Origin: Nelumbo lutea
Taxonomy: Eukaryota > Streptophyta > Magnoliopsida > Proteales > Nelumbonaceae
Assembly: GCA_022828595.1 (NCBI GenBank)
Contig: JAKGHH010000005.1
Coordinates: forward strand, 60,507,655 to 60,571,654
Reading direction: 5' to 3'
DNA length: 64,000 bases
Shown here in pieces: positions 32,919-46,412 of the stretch. The notes below the pieces were generated by a model. That model did not search any database. It saw only the letters and a list, made by a program, of their open reading frames with translations, and was not told the origin of the DNA. The position numbers were made by a program, and so were the translations under genes. Numbering within the stretch: the first letter of the stretch is position 1; each line of letters starts with the position of its first letter.

Positions 32919-35745
32919 TAACAGTCCATACATATATATGGACTACAATTTACCAAAAGCTAATAGTGTGGTATTATAATGACTAGTCAAGATACGCTAC
33001 ATCCGAATTGACAATCTTGTATTTTAGAAAGTTAAGATGTTTGAAACCGATTTATGTAAGTTGGGACCGAATTGGGAAGGTCCTTATAAAGAATGACAAG
33101 TGCTCGGAGAAGGGACGCACGAGCTTGGGACGTTGGAAGGGAGGTGGCTACCCCGCGCCTAGAACGTTGGCAACCAATGAAAATACTATTTATGAGTTCG
33201 GGATTGATGATGTCCTCAATAATGTTTGAGGTGATGCTGATATTGGAGAGGACAAACCAGGAGTGCGCGTGTCCTTCATCACACTCTGTAATTTTTCAAA
33301 ATTTACAAACCCATCTCCATCGGAATCAACCCCACGAATGATATTCTTATAGTTTGTGATCAAACACTTATTGTCCCCTAGACTTCTGAGTACCTACTCC
33401 AACTCTTCTAGTGATATGGACCCGTTCCCATTTACGTTGAATAGCATAGACGTGTGTCTCGGATTGAAAGAATGGTAGGATCCATCTAATGGACGCCATA
33501 AAGGTTGCGGAATGGGTGGGGCAAATTTCAAAAATTTCCTACCTTCTCCCAACTGGGAATCATATTCCCTGAATTTAGAATACAATATTCAAGGATCTAC
33601 TTGAACCCTAATCAAACCAGATCTGTACCAAAAGATAAATGGGAGGATTATACCTGATCCGGAGAAGCAGTATCTCCCAAAGTTGGTGTTCACGCCCAAA
33701 GAATGCTCCAAGATCTGTTCCTGCTGAAGATGACACAGCTGTGGATGGAATAGAACCAGCAGGGTGCGTCCTACACACTGGATCCTTCACAAGAATCCCC
33801 TGGATGTACTAAACACTGAATTCTCTCAGTCTTTCTTGCAAGACTGATGTCAAGAACTGGTTTCTTGACTTTCTTTTCTGCAAAGATCAAGTCTTGCAAC
33901 AATGCAGATGGCGACGGCAGGAGGAGATTTCCAGAAACGAAAAGGCTGAACTGTTTTCTTTTCTGGAGAGAATGAGATCTAATCTCAATTCGCAGGAACC
34001 CTTCTTGCTTACAAAACCTCTTGGATCGAAATCTGATTTCTCTCTCTTGGTTCATTCGAAAATCTCCTCCCTTTCTTCTTGATTAAGAAATCTCCTAATT
34101 AGGAGTTATCCCAATCCAAATCAGTATTTGGATAGGGGATAATCTTAATCCCTTTCCCAGATAGAGTTAGCTTACTCCTGATCTTATCAGGAGGTTACCA
34201 GATTCAAATCTGATTTGAATTTGGTCTCTAAGAGTGGATAAGGCTAAGAGCCCAATCCTTTTTGCTAACTTCAATCTCAAATTCGCCCCAAGGATGGGTG
34301 ATCATATCAGCCCACCTCGAAATGGGCTTCTGCCCCATTAAGTGTTCAGTGTCTAATTACTTTCCAATCTGCTGCCCAGTTGGGCATCTTTGTATGGCAT
34401 GGGACCCAAGCATTGATCTACACACCAGCCACATGGGTTCGTCCCAGCCTTTAATACAAGGCCCAACCGAATTCACTAAAAAACTCAATGAACCCCTTGA
34501 GTCCATCATATGGACCCTATGGGCCCAACACTTACCCTAAGTTGTCCATGGGCCAAGCCATCTTATAAAAACCCAGGGACTGTGGGCAGGTGCAAGATTA
34601 GCCCATCAGGTATTATCCTCAATGGTCTTACACTTAACCTCTCAGCCCTTAATGATCAAGCACTGCCCAACAAGAGAGGACCTCTCCCTCGGTTGCAAGG
34701 AACAGTGTCGCACTGTCCTCTCACATGGATCCCGGGAATTAAAACCATTTGCAAACAATTTGAAATCGTACATATATATATAAATATATTAATTTTGCAA
34801 AAAAAACAAAATTCCAACGATTGAAATCAACTGCCGGCAGTTTGGTTTCCATCAGAGAGAGTGCATTCCCGATCATTACCCTTTGTCCGACAAAGTGGCT
34901 GATTCTGTCACTATGACCACCCACTCAGATTAATTCTCAAACTGCCCCAACATACCCAGGTTTTGATCCCCGCTAAGGATCTCACTGATTTGCATATCAA
35001 AGGTAGCCTGATCCAACACCTAGTGAAGTGTCATAATCGAGTCTAGGGTCAGGTGTAACTTTCCAGTTTTGCCCATCTATCTCCAAGGTCCAGGGTAAGA
35101 CTGGAAATCTGGTCCGGTTCAAGGATTCAAGTAATCCCATGCTGTATGTGCCTCGGGTCTTACCCTGATGGCTGAGACAGGCCATCCCAACACTTGGTGG
35201 CACACCAGTATCAGCCTTGGCAGGATAAATCTCCCCAGACTTATCCAACGGCTGTGAACATTTAAAACTAACATGAGTCTCTACAAATGTCCAGTTTTAG
35301 GGTTTTACACAGAATTAAACCAAACAACATGAATCAAACATGCACTTTATTTATTTCCACTAAATAACAAAAGTACATCAAAATGATTGAAGCTAAGGGC
35401 ATACAAAACTGTCTAACACGGATCCTCTACATCCTTTTCCGAATGAACTCTATTCGTGTACAAGTCAATAAACTTGTTTAAATCAATAAACCAAATGCCG
35501 TGCAAATCAACCACCTTCGCCATGTTCTACAAATCTTTTTCTGGTGCCGGGTTTCCCAAGTTCTCCATTATCTAACCCAAGTAAAAGTTAAACTAGAATT
35601 GGCCAGAAAAAAGAGATATGAATGGAAATCTAAATTAAACAAGAAATAGCGAGGACTCAACGGGTGGTTACTATTCCCACCACCTGCTAGAGACATAGGG
35701 AGCACGGTAGGAGGCCTCCAGATTCAAACCTTTGGCTCTCATACC
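32919..35745 (-). repeat. Array unit 8, split by a solo LTR
   Basis: Pol tail 32940-33193. The CML starts at 33194, is interrupted at 33464 by the solo LTR and resumes at 35420-35580. The unit ends at its PBS (35733-35745), which is joined straight to the next CML copy with no LTR. Confidence 0.8.
33465..35419. mobile_element. Solo LTR of a large LTR retrotransposon, 5-bp target duplication
   Basis: A 1,955-bp block begins TGAAAGAATGG and ends GTCTAACA, with TG/CA termini. It is flanked by CGGAT on both sides (33460-33464 and 35420-35424). The flanking CML sequence joins perfectly once the block and one CGGAT are removed. No gag or pol domain is present, so it is a solo LTR left after LTR-LTR recombination, or a similar non-coding element. 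Orientation was not settled; the minus strand starting TGTTAGACAG looks more LTR-like. Confidence 0.8.
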
Positions 35746-36419
35746 ATCAGAATCAACCCCACGAATGATTTTTTATTGTCTCGGATCAAACACTTATCGT
35801 CCCCCAGACTTCTGAGTACGTCCTCCAACTCTTCTAGGGATATAGACCCATTCCCATCTACGTTAACTATCTTAGACGCGTGTCTCGGATCCTTTACAAC
35901 TTTTTCCGAATGAACCCTATTCGTGTACAACTCAACAAACATGTCTAAATCAATAACCCATTGCCGTCCAAATCAATCACATTCGCCATCTTCTACAATT
36001 CTTCTTCGTCACCAGGTTTCCCATGTTCAGCATTATCCAACCCAAGTAAAATCTAAAATAGAATTGAATAAAAGAAAAAACATATGAATGGAAAGTTAAA
36101 TTAAACAAGAGGCAGTGGGGACCCGACGGTTGGCTACGATTCCGACCACCATCTGGAGACATAGGAAGCACGATGGGAGGCTTTTAGATTCAAACCTTTG
36201 GCTCTCATACCATGATAGAAGAGAAGGAAAGTTTGTCAGATTGCATTAATTAATCTTATAATTACATCATATATATAGATTGAAACAGATATCAAACTTA
36301 TTCAAACTCAAACTCTTAGACTCTATGTAGGACTGTTTGTAGCCTATCTTAATCCATCTCAAAATCTATCGTAACATAACAAATTATATCTATGTAAGAA
36401 CTGCTAATAACCCTTATCA
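35746..36419 (-). repeat. Array unit 9 (no pol tail)
   Basis: CML 35746-36046 begins abruptly inside EF-hand 4. PBS 36200-36212, LTR 36213-36419. Confidence 0.75.
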
Positions 36420-37495
36420 TAACAGCCCATACATATATCCGAACTGCGGTTTACAAAAAGCTAGTAGCCTGGTATTATAATGCCCGAATGAAGTGTCGCT
36501 ACATCCGAATTGACAATCTTGTATTTTAGAAAGTTATGATGTTTGAAACCGATTTATGTAAGTTGGGACCGAATTGGGAAGGTCCTTATAGAGTATGGAA
36601 AGTGTTCGGTGAAGGGATGCACGATCTCGAGACGTTGGAATAGAGGTAGGTAACTCGTGCCTAGAACGTTGGCAACCAATGAAAATACTATTTATGAGTT
36701 CGGGATTGATGATGTCCTAAATAATGTTTGAGGTGATGCTGATATTGGAGAGGACAAACCAGGAGTGCGCGTGTCCATCATCATACATTTGAACTCTTCA
36801 AAACTTACCAACCCATCTCCATCGCAATCAACCCCACGAATGATTTTCTTATAATCTGTGATCAAACATTTATCGTCCCCAGATTTCTGAGTATCTCCTC
36901 CAACTCTTCTAGTGATATGAACCCGTTCCCATCTACGTTAAATATCCTCGGCGCGTTTCTCAAATTCTCTACAATGTTTTCCAAATCAACGCTATTCGTG
37001 TTCAAGTCAATAATCATGTTTAAATCAATAAACCCATTGCCGTCCAAATCAACCACCTTCGCCATGTTCTACAAATCTTCTTCCATCACCGCGTTTCCCA
37101 AATTCTCCATTATCAAACCCAAATAAAAGATTAACTATAATTGGCTATAAAAAAGAGATATGAATGGAAATCTAAATTAAACAAGAAACAGCGATGACCC
37201 GGCGTGTGGCTACTATTCCGGCCACCCGCTATAGACATTGGTAGCACGGTGGGAGTCCTTTAGATTCAAACCTTTGGCTCTCATACCATGATAGAAGACA
37301 AGGAAAGCTTGAAAATCTGCATTAATGACTGTTAGAATTACATCATATTTATAGATTGAAACAGATATCAAACATATTCAAACTCAAACTCTTAGACTCT
37401 ATGTAGGACACTATGTAGTCTATCTTAATCCATCTCAAACTCTATCCTAACATAACAAATTCTATCTTATTAAGAACTCCTAATCACCCTAATCA
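36420..37495 (-). repeat. Array unit 10
   Basis: Pol tail 36441-36693, CML 36694-37121 (EF-hand 2 reads DLDGNGFIDLN, without the Trp of most units), PBS 37276-37288, LTR 37289-37495. Confidence 0.8.
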
Positions 37496-38571
37496 TAACA
37501 GCCCATACATATATCCGAACTGCGGCTTACCAAAAGCTAGTAGCCTGGTATTATAATGCCCAAGTCAAGAGATGCTACTTCCGAGTTGACAATCTTGGTT
37601 TTTAGAAGGTTATGATGCTTGAGACCGATCTAGGTAAGTTGGGACCGAATTGGGAATGCCCTTATAGAGTATGGCAAGTGCTCGGTGAAGGGATGCACAA
37701 GCTCGAGACGTTGGAAGAGAGGTTGGTACGTCGTGCCTAGAACGTTGGCAACCTAAGAAAGTACTATTTATGAGTTCGGGATTGATGATGTCCTCAATAA
37801 TGTTTGAAGTGATGATGTTATTGGAGAGAACGAACCAGGAAAGTGTGTGTCCATCATCATACTCTTGAACTCTTCAAAACTTACCAACCCATCTCCATCG
37901 GAATCAACCCCACAAATGATCTTCTTATAATCTGCGATCAAACATTTATCGTCCCCAGATTTCTGAGTACCTCCTCCAACTCTTCTAGTGATATGGACCC
38001 GTTCCCATCTACGTTAAATATCATAGACGCGTGTCTCGGGTGCTCTACAACCTTTTTCGAATGAACCCAATTCATGTTCAAGTCAATAAACTTGTTTAAA
38101 TCAATAAACCAATTGCCGTCCAAATCAACCACCTTCGCCATCTTCTACAACTCTTCTTCCATTGCTGAGTTTCACAAATTCTCCATTATCGAACCCAAGT
38201 AAAAGCAAAACTAGAATTGGCAATGAAAAAGAGATATGAGTGGAAATCTAAATTAAATAAGAAACAACAAGGACCAGGTGGGTGGCTACGATTCTGGCCA
38301 CCTGCTAGAGACATAGGAAGCACGGTGGGAGGCCTCTAAATTAACACCTTTGGCTCTCATACCATGATAGAAGACAAGGAAAGCTTGAAAATCTGCATTA
38401 ATGAGTGTTATAATTACATCATATTTATGGATTGAAACAGATATCAAACCTATTCAAACTCAAACTCTTAGACTCTATGTACGAATCTATGTAGTCTATC
38501 TTAATCCATCTCAAATTCTATCCTAACATAACCAATTGTATCTTACTAAGAATTGCTAATAACCCTTATCA
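37496..38571 (-). repeat. Array unit 11
   Basis: Pol tail 37517-37768, CML 37769-38199, PBS 38352-38364, LTR 38365-38571. Confidence 0.8.
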
Positions 38572-39647
38572 TAACACCCCATACATATATCCGGACTGCG
38601 GATTACCAAAAGATAATAGCCTGGTATTTCAATGCCCGAGTCAAGAGACACTATTTCCGAATTGAGAATTTTGGACTTTAGAAAGTTATGGTGGTTGACA
38701 CTGATCTAGGTAAGTTGGGACCGAATTGGGAAGGTCCTTAGAGAGTACGACAAGTGCTCGGTGAAGGGACGCACGAGCTTGAGACGTTGGAAGACATGTA
38801 GGTATCTCACACTTAGAATGTTGGCAACCAATGAAAGTACTATTTATGAGTCCGGGATTGATGATGTCCTAAATAATGTTTGAAGTGATGATGTTATTGG
38901 AGAGGACAACCAGGAGGGCGCATGTCCATCATCATACTTTTTGAACTCTTCAAAACTTACCAACCCATCTCCATCGGAATCAACTCCACGAATGATCTTA
39001 TTATAGTCTGCGATCAAACACTTATCGTCCCCTAAATTTCTGAGTACCTCTTCCAACTCTTCTAGTGATATGGACCCATTCCCATCTACGTTAAATATCA
39101 TAGACGCGTGTCTCGGATCCTGTACATCCTTTTCCGAATGAACTCTATTCGTGTTCAAGTCAATAAATTTGTTTAAATCAATAAACCAATTGCCGTCCAA
39201 ATCAACCACCTTCGCCATCTTCTACAACTCTTCTTCCATCGCCGGATTTCCCTAATTCTCCATTATCGAACCCAAGTAAAAACAAAACTAGAATTGGCTA
39301 TAAAAAAGAGATATGAATGAAAATGAAAATTAAACAAGAAATAGCAAGGACTCGACGGGTGTTTTCGATTCCGTTCCCTTGCTAGAGACATAGGAAGCAT
39401 GGTAATAGGCCTCTGGATTCAAACCTTTGGCTCTCATACCATGATAGAAGACAAGGAAAGTTTGAAAATTTGCATTAATGAGTGTTTTAATTACATCATA
39501 TTTATAGATTGAAACAGATATCGATTTATACAAACTCAAACTCTTAGACTCTATGTAGGACTGTTTGTAGCCTATCTTAATTCATCTCAAAATCTATATT
39601 AACATAACAAATTCTATCTGATTAAGAACTGCTAATAACCCTTATCA
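38572..39647 (-). repeat. Array unit 12
   Basis: Pol tail 38593-38846. CML 38847-39277 contains an open frame of 124 codons. PBS 39429-39441, LTR 39442-39647. Confidence 0.8.
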
Positions 39648-40626
39648 TAACAGCCCATACATATATCCGGACTGCGGTTTACCAAAAGCTAGTAGCCTGG
39701 TATTATAATGCTCGAGTCAAGAGACGCTACTTCCGAGTTGACAATCTTGGATTTTAGAAAGTTATGATGCTTGAGACCGATCTAGGTAACTTGGGACCGA
39801 ATTGGGAAGGTCCTTATAGAGTATGACAAATGCTCGGTGAAAGGATGCACGAGCTCGAGACGTTGGCAATGATGTTATTTGAGAGGACGAACCAGGAGAG
39901 CGCGTGTCCATCATCATACTCTTGAACTCTTCAAAATTTACCAACCCATCTCCATTGGAATCGACCCCACAAATGATCTTCTTATAATCTGCGACCAAAC
40001 ATTTATTGTCCCCCAGACTTCTGAGTACCTCCCCAAACTATTCTAGTGATATGGAACCGTTCGCATCTACGTTAAATATCATAGATGCGTGTCTCAAATT
40101 TTCTACAACCTTTTCTGAATGAACTCTATTCGTGTTCAAGTCAATAAATTGTTTAAATCAATAAACCAATTGCTGTCCAAATCAACCACCTTCGCCATTT
40201 TCTACAACTCTTCTTCCATCGCCGGATTTCCCTAGTTCTCCATTATCGAATCCAAGTAAAAGCAAAACTAGAATTGGCTATAAAAAAGAGAAATGAATGG
40301 AAATCTAAATTAAACAAAAAACAATGAGGACTCGGTGGTTGGCTACGATTCTGGTAACATGCTAGAGACATAGGAAGCACGGTGGGATGCCTCTAGATTG
40401 AAACCTTTGGCTCTCATACCATGATTGAAGACAAGGAAAGTTTGAAAATTTGCATTAATGAGTTTTAATTACGTCATATTTATAGATTGAAACAGATATC
40501 AAACCTATTCAAACTTAAACTCTTAAACTCTATGTACGAATCTATGTAGTCTATCTTAATCCATCTCAAATTCTATCCTAACATAACCAATTGTATCTTA
40601 CTAAGAACACCTAATCACACTTACCA
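39648..40626 (-). repeat. Array unit 13
   Basis: The pol tail (39669-39867) is truncated at its 3' end and fused to CML 39868-40257. PBS 40409-40421, LTR 40422-40626. Confidence 0.8.
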
Positions 40627-41701
40627 TAACAGTCTATACAAATATTCAGACTGCGGCTTAGGAAAAGCTAGTAGCCTCGTATTATAATACCCGAGTCAGG
40701 AGACACTATTTCCGAATTGAGAATATTGGACTTTAGAAAGTTATGGTTGTTGACACCGATCTAGGTAAGTTGGGACCAAATTGGGAAAGTCCTCAGAGAG
40801 TACGACAAGTGCTCGGTGAAGGGACACATGAGCTCGAGACGTTGGAATATAGGTAGGTACTTCGCACATAGAACGGTGACAACCAATGAAAGTACTATTT
40901 ATAAGTTCGGGATTGATGATGTCCTAAATAATGTTTGAAATGATGATGTTATTTGAGAGGACGACCAGGAGGGCACGTGTCCATCATCATACTCTTGAAC
41001 TCTTCAAAACTTACCAACCCATCTCCATCGGAATCAACTCCATGAATGCTCTGTTATAGTTTATGATCAAACACTTATCGTCCCCTAGATTTCTGAGCAC
41101 CTCTTCCAACTCTTCTAGTGATATGGACCCGTTCCCATCTATGTTAAATATCAAAGACGCGTGTTTCGAATCCTCTACAACCTTTTTCCGAATGAACCCT
41201 ATTCGTGTTCAAGTCAATAAACTTGTTTAAATAAATAAACCAATTTCCGTCCAAATCAATCACCTTCGCCATCTTCTACAACTCTTCTTCCGTCGTCGGG
41301 TTTCCCATGTTCTGCATTATCCAATCCAAGTAAAAGATAGAATAGAAATAGCTAAAAAAAAGCATATGAATGGAAAGCTAAATTAAACAAGAGGCAGTAG
41401 GGACCCGACGGGTGGCTACGATTCTGACCACCAGCTGGAGACACAGGATGCACAGTGGGAGGCCTCTAGATTCAAACCTTTGGCTCTCATACCATGATAG
41501 AAGACAAGGAAAGTTTGGAAAATTGCATTAATTAATGTTATAATTACATCATATTTATAGATTGAAACAGATATCAAACCTATTCAAATTAAAACTCTTA
41601 GACTCAATGTAGGACTCAATGTAGTCTATCTTAATCCATCTCAGACACTATCCTAACATAACAAAGTCAATCTTATTAAGAACTCCTAATCACCCTTAAC
41701 A
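40627..41701 (-). repeat. Array unit 14
   Basis: Pol tail 40648-40898, CML 40899-41330 with frameshifts, PBS 41482-41494, LTR 41495-41701. Confidence 0.8.
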
Positions 41702-42551
41702 TAACAACCCATACATATATCCGGATTGCGGCTTACCAAAAGCTAGTAGCCAAGTATTATAATGCCTGAGTCAAGAGATGCTACTTCCGAGTTGACAATC
41801 TTGGAATTTAAAAGTTATGGTGCTTGAGACTGATCTAGGTAAGTTGGGACCGAATTGGGAAGGTCCTTATATAGTATGACAAATGCTCGGTGAAGGGACG
41901 CACGAGCTCGAGACGTTGGAAGGGAGGTAGGTACCCCGCGCCTAGAACGTTGGCAACCTAAGAATATATTATTTATGAGTTCGGGATTGATGATGTCTTA
42001 AATAATGTTTGGAATGATAATGTTATTGGAGAGGACGAACAATGAGAGTGCGCGTCTATCATCATAGTCTTGAACTCTTCAAAATTTACCAACCCATTTC
42101 CATCGGAATCAACCCCACGAATGATCTTCTTATAGTCTGCGATCAAATACTTATCGTCCCCTAGACTTATGAGTATCTCCTCCAATTCTTCTAGTTATAT
42201 GGACCCGTTCCCATCTATGTTAAATATCATAGACACGTGTCTTGGATCCTCTACAATCTTTTCTGAATGAACTCTATTCGTGTTCAAGTCAATAAACTTG
42301 TTTAAATCAATAAACCAACTTCCGTCCAAATCAACCACCTTCGCCATCTTCTACAACTCTTCTTCCATCGCCAGGTTTCCCAAGTTCTCCATTATCGAAC
42401 CCAAGTAAAAGCTAAACTAGAATTGGCTATAAAAAAGAGATATGAATGGAAATCTAAATTAAACAAGAAATAGCGAGGACCTGACAGGTGGTTACGATTC
42501 CGGCCACCTGCTTGAGACATAGGAAGCACGGTGGGAGGCCTCTAGATTCAA
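41702..42551 (-). repeat. Array unit 15 (PBS and LTR lost)
   Basis: Pol tail 41723-41973, CML 41974-42405, leader to about 42551, where it is joined directly to another CML copy. Confidence 0.75.
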
Positions 42552-43181
42552 AATTTACCAACCCATCTCCATTATCATACTATTGAACTCTTCAAAATTT
42601 ACCAACCCATCTCCATCGGAATCAACCCCACGAATGCTCTTCTTATAGTCTGCAATCAAACACTTATCATCCCCCAAACATCTGAGTACCTCCAACTCTT
42701 CTAGTGATATGGATCCATTCCCATCTACGTTAAATATCATAGACGCGTGTCTCGGATCGTCTACAACCTTTTTCGAATGAACCCAATTCATGTTCAAGCC
42801 AATAAATTTATTTAAATCAATAAACCAATTGCCGTCCAAATAAACCACCTTCGCCATCTTCTACAACTCTTCTTCCATCGTCGGGTTTCCCAAATTCTCC
42901 ATTATCGAACCCAAGTAAAAGCTAAACTATAATTGGCTATAAAAAAAGAGATATTGATGGAAATCTAAATTAAACAAGAAATAGCGAGGACTCGACAGGT
43001 GGCCACTATTCCGACCACCTGCTAGAGACATAGGAAGCATGGTAGGAGGCCTCTAGATTCAAACCTTTGGCTCTCATACCATGATAGAAGACAAGGAAAG
43101 TTTGAAAATTTGCATTAATGAGTGTTTTAATGCCCGAATTATAATGCAGTCCACACATAAATCTGGATTCAAACCTTATCA
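42552..43181 (-). repeat. Array unit 16 (no pol tail, rearranged LTR)
   Basis: CML 42552-42915, PBS 43069-43081. The LTR (43082-43181) is interrupted after the GAGTGTTTTAAT block by a piece of pol-tail-like sequence. Confidence 0.7.
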
Positions 43182-44258
43182 TAGCAGTCCATACATAAAT
43201 CTGGACTATGGCTTACAAAAAGACTAGTAGCCTGGTATTATAATGCCCGAATGAAGTGACGCTACTTCCGAGTTGACAATCTTGTATTTTAGAAAGTTAT
43301 GATGTTTGAAACCGATTTATGTAAGTTGGGACCGAATTGGGAAGGTCCTTATACAGTATGGAAAGTGTTCGGTGAAGGGATGCACGAGCTCGAGACGTTG
43401 GAAGAGAGGGAGGTAACTCGCGCTTAGAATGTTGGCAACCAATGAAAGGACTATTTATAAGTTCGGGATTGATGATGTCCTAAATAATGTTAGAAGTGAT
43501 GATGTTATTGGAGAGGACGAACCAGGAGAGCACGTGTCCATCATCATACTCTTTAACTCTTCAAAACTTACCAACCCATCTCCATCGGAATCAATTCAAT
43601 GAATGATATTCTTTTAGTCTACGATCAAACATTTATCGTCCCCTAGATTTCAGAGTACCTCTTCCAACTCTTCTATTGATATTGACTCGTTCCCATCTAT
43701 GTTAAATATCATAGACGCATGTCTCGGATCCTCTACAACCTTTTCCAAATGAACCCTATTCGTGTTCAAGTCAATAAACTTGTTTAAATCAATAAACCAA
43801 CTTCCGTCCAAATCAACCACCTTCGCCATCTTCTACAACTCTTCTTCCATCGTCGGGTTTCCCAAGTTCTCCATTATCCAATCCAAGTAAAAGATAGAAT
43901 AGAAATAGCTAAAAAAAAGCATATGAATGGAAAGCTAAATTAAACAAGAGGCAGTAGGGACCCGACGGGTGGCTACGATTCTGACCACCAGCTGGAGACA
44001 CAGGATGCACAGTGGGAGGCCTCTAGATTCAAACCTTTGGCTCTCATACCATGATAGAAGACAAGGAAAGTTTGGAAAATTGCATTAATTAATGTTATAA
44101 TTACATCATATTTATAGATTGAAACAGATATCAAACCTATTCAAATTAAAACTCTTAGACTCAATGTAGGAATCTATGTAGTCTATCTTAATCCATCTCA
44201 AATTCTACCCTAACATAACCAATTCTATCTTATTAAGAACACCCAATCACACTTATCA
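43182..44258 (-). repeat. Array unit 17
   Basis: Pol tail 43203-43453, CML 43454-43886, PBS 44039-44051, LTR 44052-44258. Confidence 0.8.
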
Positions 44259-45336
44259 TAACAGTCCATACATATATATGGACTACGGCTTACGAAAAAC
44301 TAGTAGCCTGGTATTATAATGCCCGAGTCAAGAGACGCTACTTCCGAGTTGACAATCTTGGATTTTAGAAAATTATGATGCTTGAGGCCGATCTAGGTAA
44401 ATTGGGACCAAATTGGGAAGGTTTCTTATAGAATATGGCAAGTGCTCGGTGAAAAGATACACGAGCTCGAGATGTTGGAAAAGAGGTAGTTACCTCGCGC
44501 CTAGAATATTGGCAACCAATGAAAGTACTATTTATGAGTTCGGGATTGATGATGTCTTAAATAATGTTTGAAGTGATGATGTTATTGGAGATGATGAACA
44601 AGGAGGGCGCGTGTCCATCATCATACTCTTTAACTCTTCAAAACTTACCAACCCATCTCCATCGGAATCAACCCCACGAATGATCTTCTTATAGTCTGCG
44701 ATCAAACACTTATCGTCCGCCAGATTTCTAAGTACCTCCTCCAACTCTTCTAGTGATATGGATACGTTCCCATCTACGTTAAATATCATAGACGCGTGTC
44801 TCGAATTCTTTACAACATTTTCTAAATGAACCCAATTCGTGTACAAGTCAATAAACTTGTTTAAATCAATAAATCAATTGCCGTCCAAATCGACCACCTT
44901 CACCATCTTTACAACTCTTTTTCCACTGCCGGGTTTTCCAAGTTCTCCATTTATCAAACCCATGTAAAAGCTAAACTAGAATTGGCTATAAAAAAGAGAT
45001 ATGAGTGGAAATCTAAATTAAACAAAAAACAGCAAAGACTCGGCGGTTGGCTACAATTCCGATAACCCACTAGAGACATAGGAAGCACGGTGGGATGCCT
45101 CTAGATTCAAACCTTTGGCTCTCATACCATGATAGAAGACAAGGAAAGTTTGAAAATTTGCATTAATGAGTGTTTTAATTACATCATATTTATAGATTGA
45201 AACAGATATCAAACTTATTCAAACTCAAACTCTTAGACTCTATGTAGGACTGTTTGTAGCCTATCTTAATCCATCTCAAAATCTCTCCTAACATAACAAA
45301 TTCTATCTGATTAAGAACTGTTAAAAGCCCTTATCA
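44259..45336 (-). repeat. Array unit 18
   Basis: Pol tail 44280-44533. CML 44534-44961 has a 104-codon open frame spanning EF-hands 3 and 4. PBS 45117-45129, LTR 45130-45336. Confidence 0.8.
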
Positions 45337-46412
45337 TAACAGCCCATACATATATCAGGACTGCGGCATACCAAAAGCTAGTAGCCTGGTATTATAATGC
45401 CCGAGTCAAGAGACGCTACTTCCGAATTGACAATTTTGGATTTTAGAAAGTTATGATGTTTGAGACCGATTTAGGTAAATTGGACCAAATTGCGAAGGTA
45501 TTTATAGAGTATGGAAAGTGCTCGGTGAAGGGATGCACGAGCTCGAAATGTTGGAAGAGATGTAGGTACCTCGCGCCTAGAATGTTGGCAACCAATGAAA
45601 GTACTATTTATGAGTCCGGGATTGATGATGTCCTAAATAATATTTGAAATGATGATGTTATTGGAAAGAACGAACCAAGAGAGTGCATGTCCATCACCAT
45701 ATTCTTGAACTCTTCAAAACTTACCAATCCATCTCCATCGGAATCAACCCCACGAATGATCTTCTTATAGTCTGCGATCAAACACTTATCGTCCGCCAGA
45801 TTTCTAAGTACCTCCTCCAAATCTTCTAGTGATATGGACCCGTTTCCATCTACGTTAAATATCATAGACGCTTTTATCAGATTCTCTACAATGTTTTCCG
45901 AATGAACCCTATTCGTGCTCAAGTCAATAAACTTGTTTAAATCAATAAACCAATTTCCGTCCAAATCAACCACTTTCGCCATCTTGTACAATTCTTCTTC
46001 TATCGCCGGGTTTCCCAAGTTCTCCATTATCGAATCCAAGTAAAAGCTAAACTAGAATTGGATATAAAAAAGAGATATGAATGGAAATCAAAATTAAAGA
46101 AGAAATAGCAAGGACCCGGCGAGTGATTACGATTCCGGCCACCTACTAGAGACATTGGAAGCACAGTAGGGGGCCTCTAGATTCAAGCCTTTGACTCTCA
46201 TACCATGATAGAAGACAAGGAAAGTTTGAAAATTTGCATTAATGAGTGTTTTAATTACATCATATTTATATATTGAAACAGATATCAAACCTATTCAAAC
46301 TAAAGCTCTTAGACTCTATGTAGGACTGTTTGTAGTTTATCTTAATCCATCTCAAAATCTATTATAACATAACAAATTCTATATGATTAAGAACTGCTAA
46401 TAATCCTTATAA
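45337..46412 (-). repeat. Array unit 19 (most intact CML)
   Basis: Pol tail 45358-45608, CML 45608-46038, PBS 46192-46204 (one extra change, GACTCTCATACCA), LTR 46205-46412. Confidence 0.8.
45608..46027 (-). CDS. Captured calmodulin-like (CML25/26-like) ORF, longest intact copy
   Basis: A 139-codon ORF from ATG 46027. It starts MENLGNPAIEEEL, the exit helix after a lost EF-hand 1. EF-hand 2 is DLDGNWFIDLNK, with Trp and Lys where Gly and the bidentate Glu belong, so probably not calcium-binding. EF-hand 3 is NVDGNGSISLED (first Asp replaced, last position Asp). EF-hand 4 is DSDGDGLVSFEE, canonical. The last ~20 residues (FPITSSFQILFRTSSIPDS) are antisense retroelement sequence. Most other copies have an amber at the codon that is TAC here. 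The parent family are small plant Ca2+ sensors of ~150-190 residues with four EF-hands. The TRIM-like LTR upstream on this strand could promote it. Whether it is expressed is unknown; it may be a pseudogene. Confidence 0.5.
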   Translation of the reverse strand: MENLGNPAIEEELYKMAKVVDLDGNWFIDLNKFIDLSTNRVHSENIVENLIKASMIFNVDGNGSISLEDLEEVLRNLADDKCLIADYKKIIRGVDSDGDGLVSFEEFKNMVMDMHSLGSFFPITSSFQILFRTSSIPDS

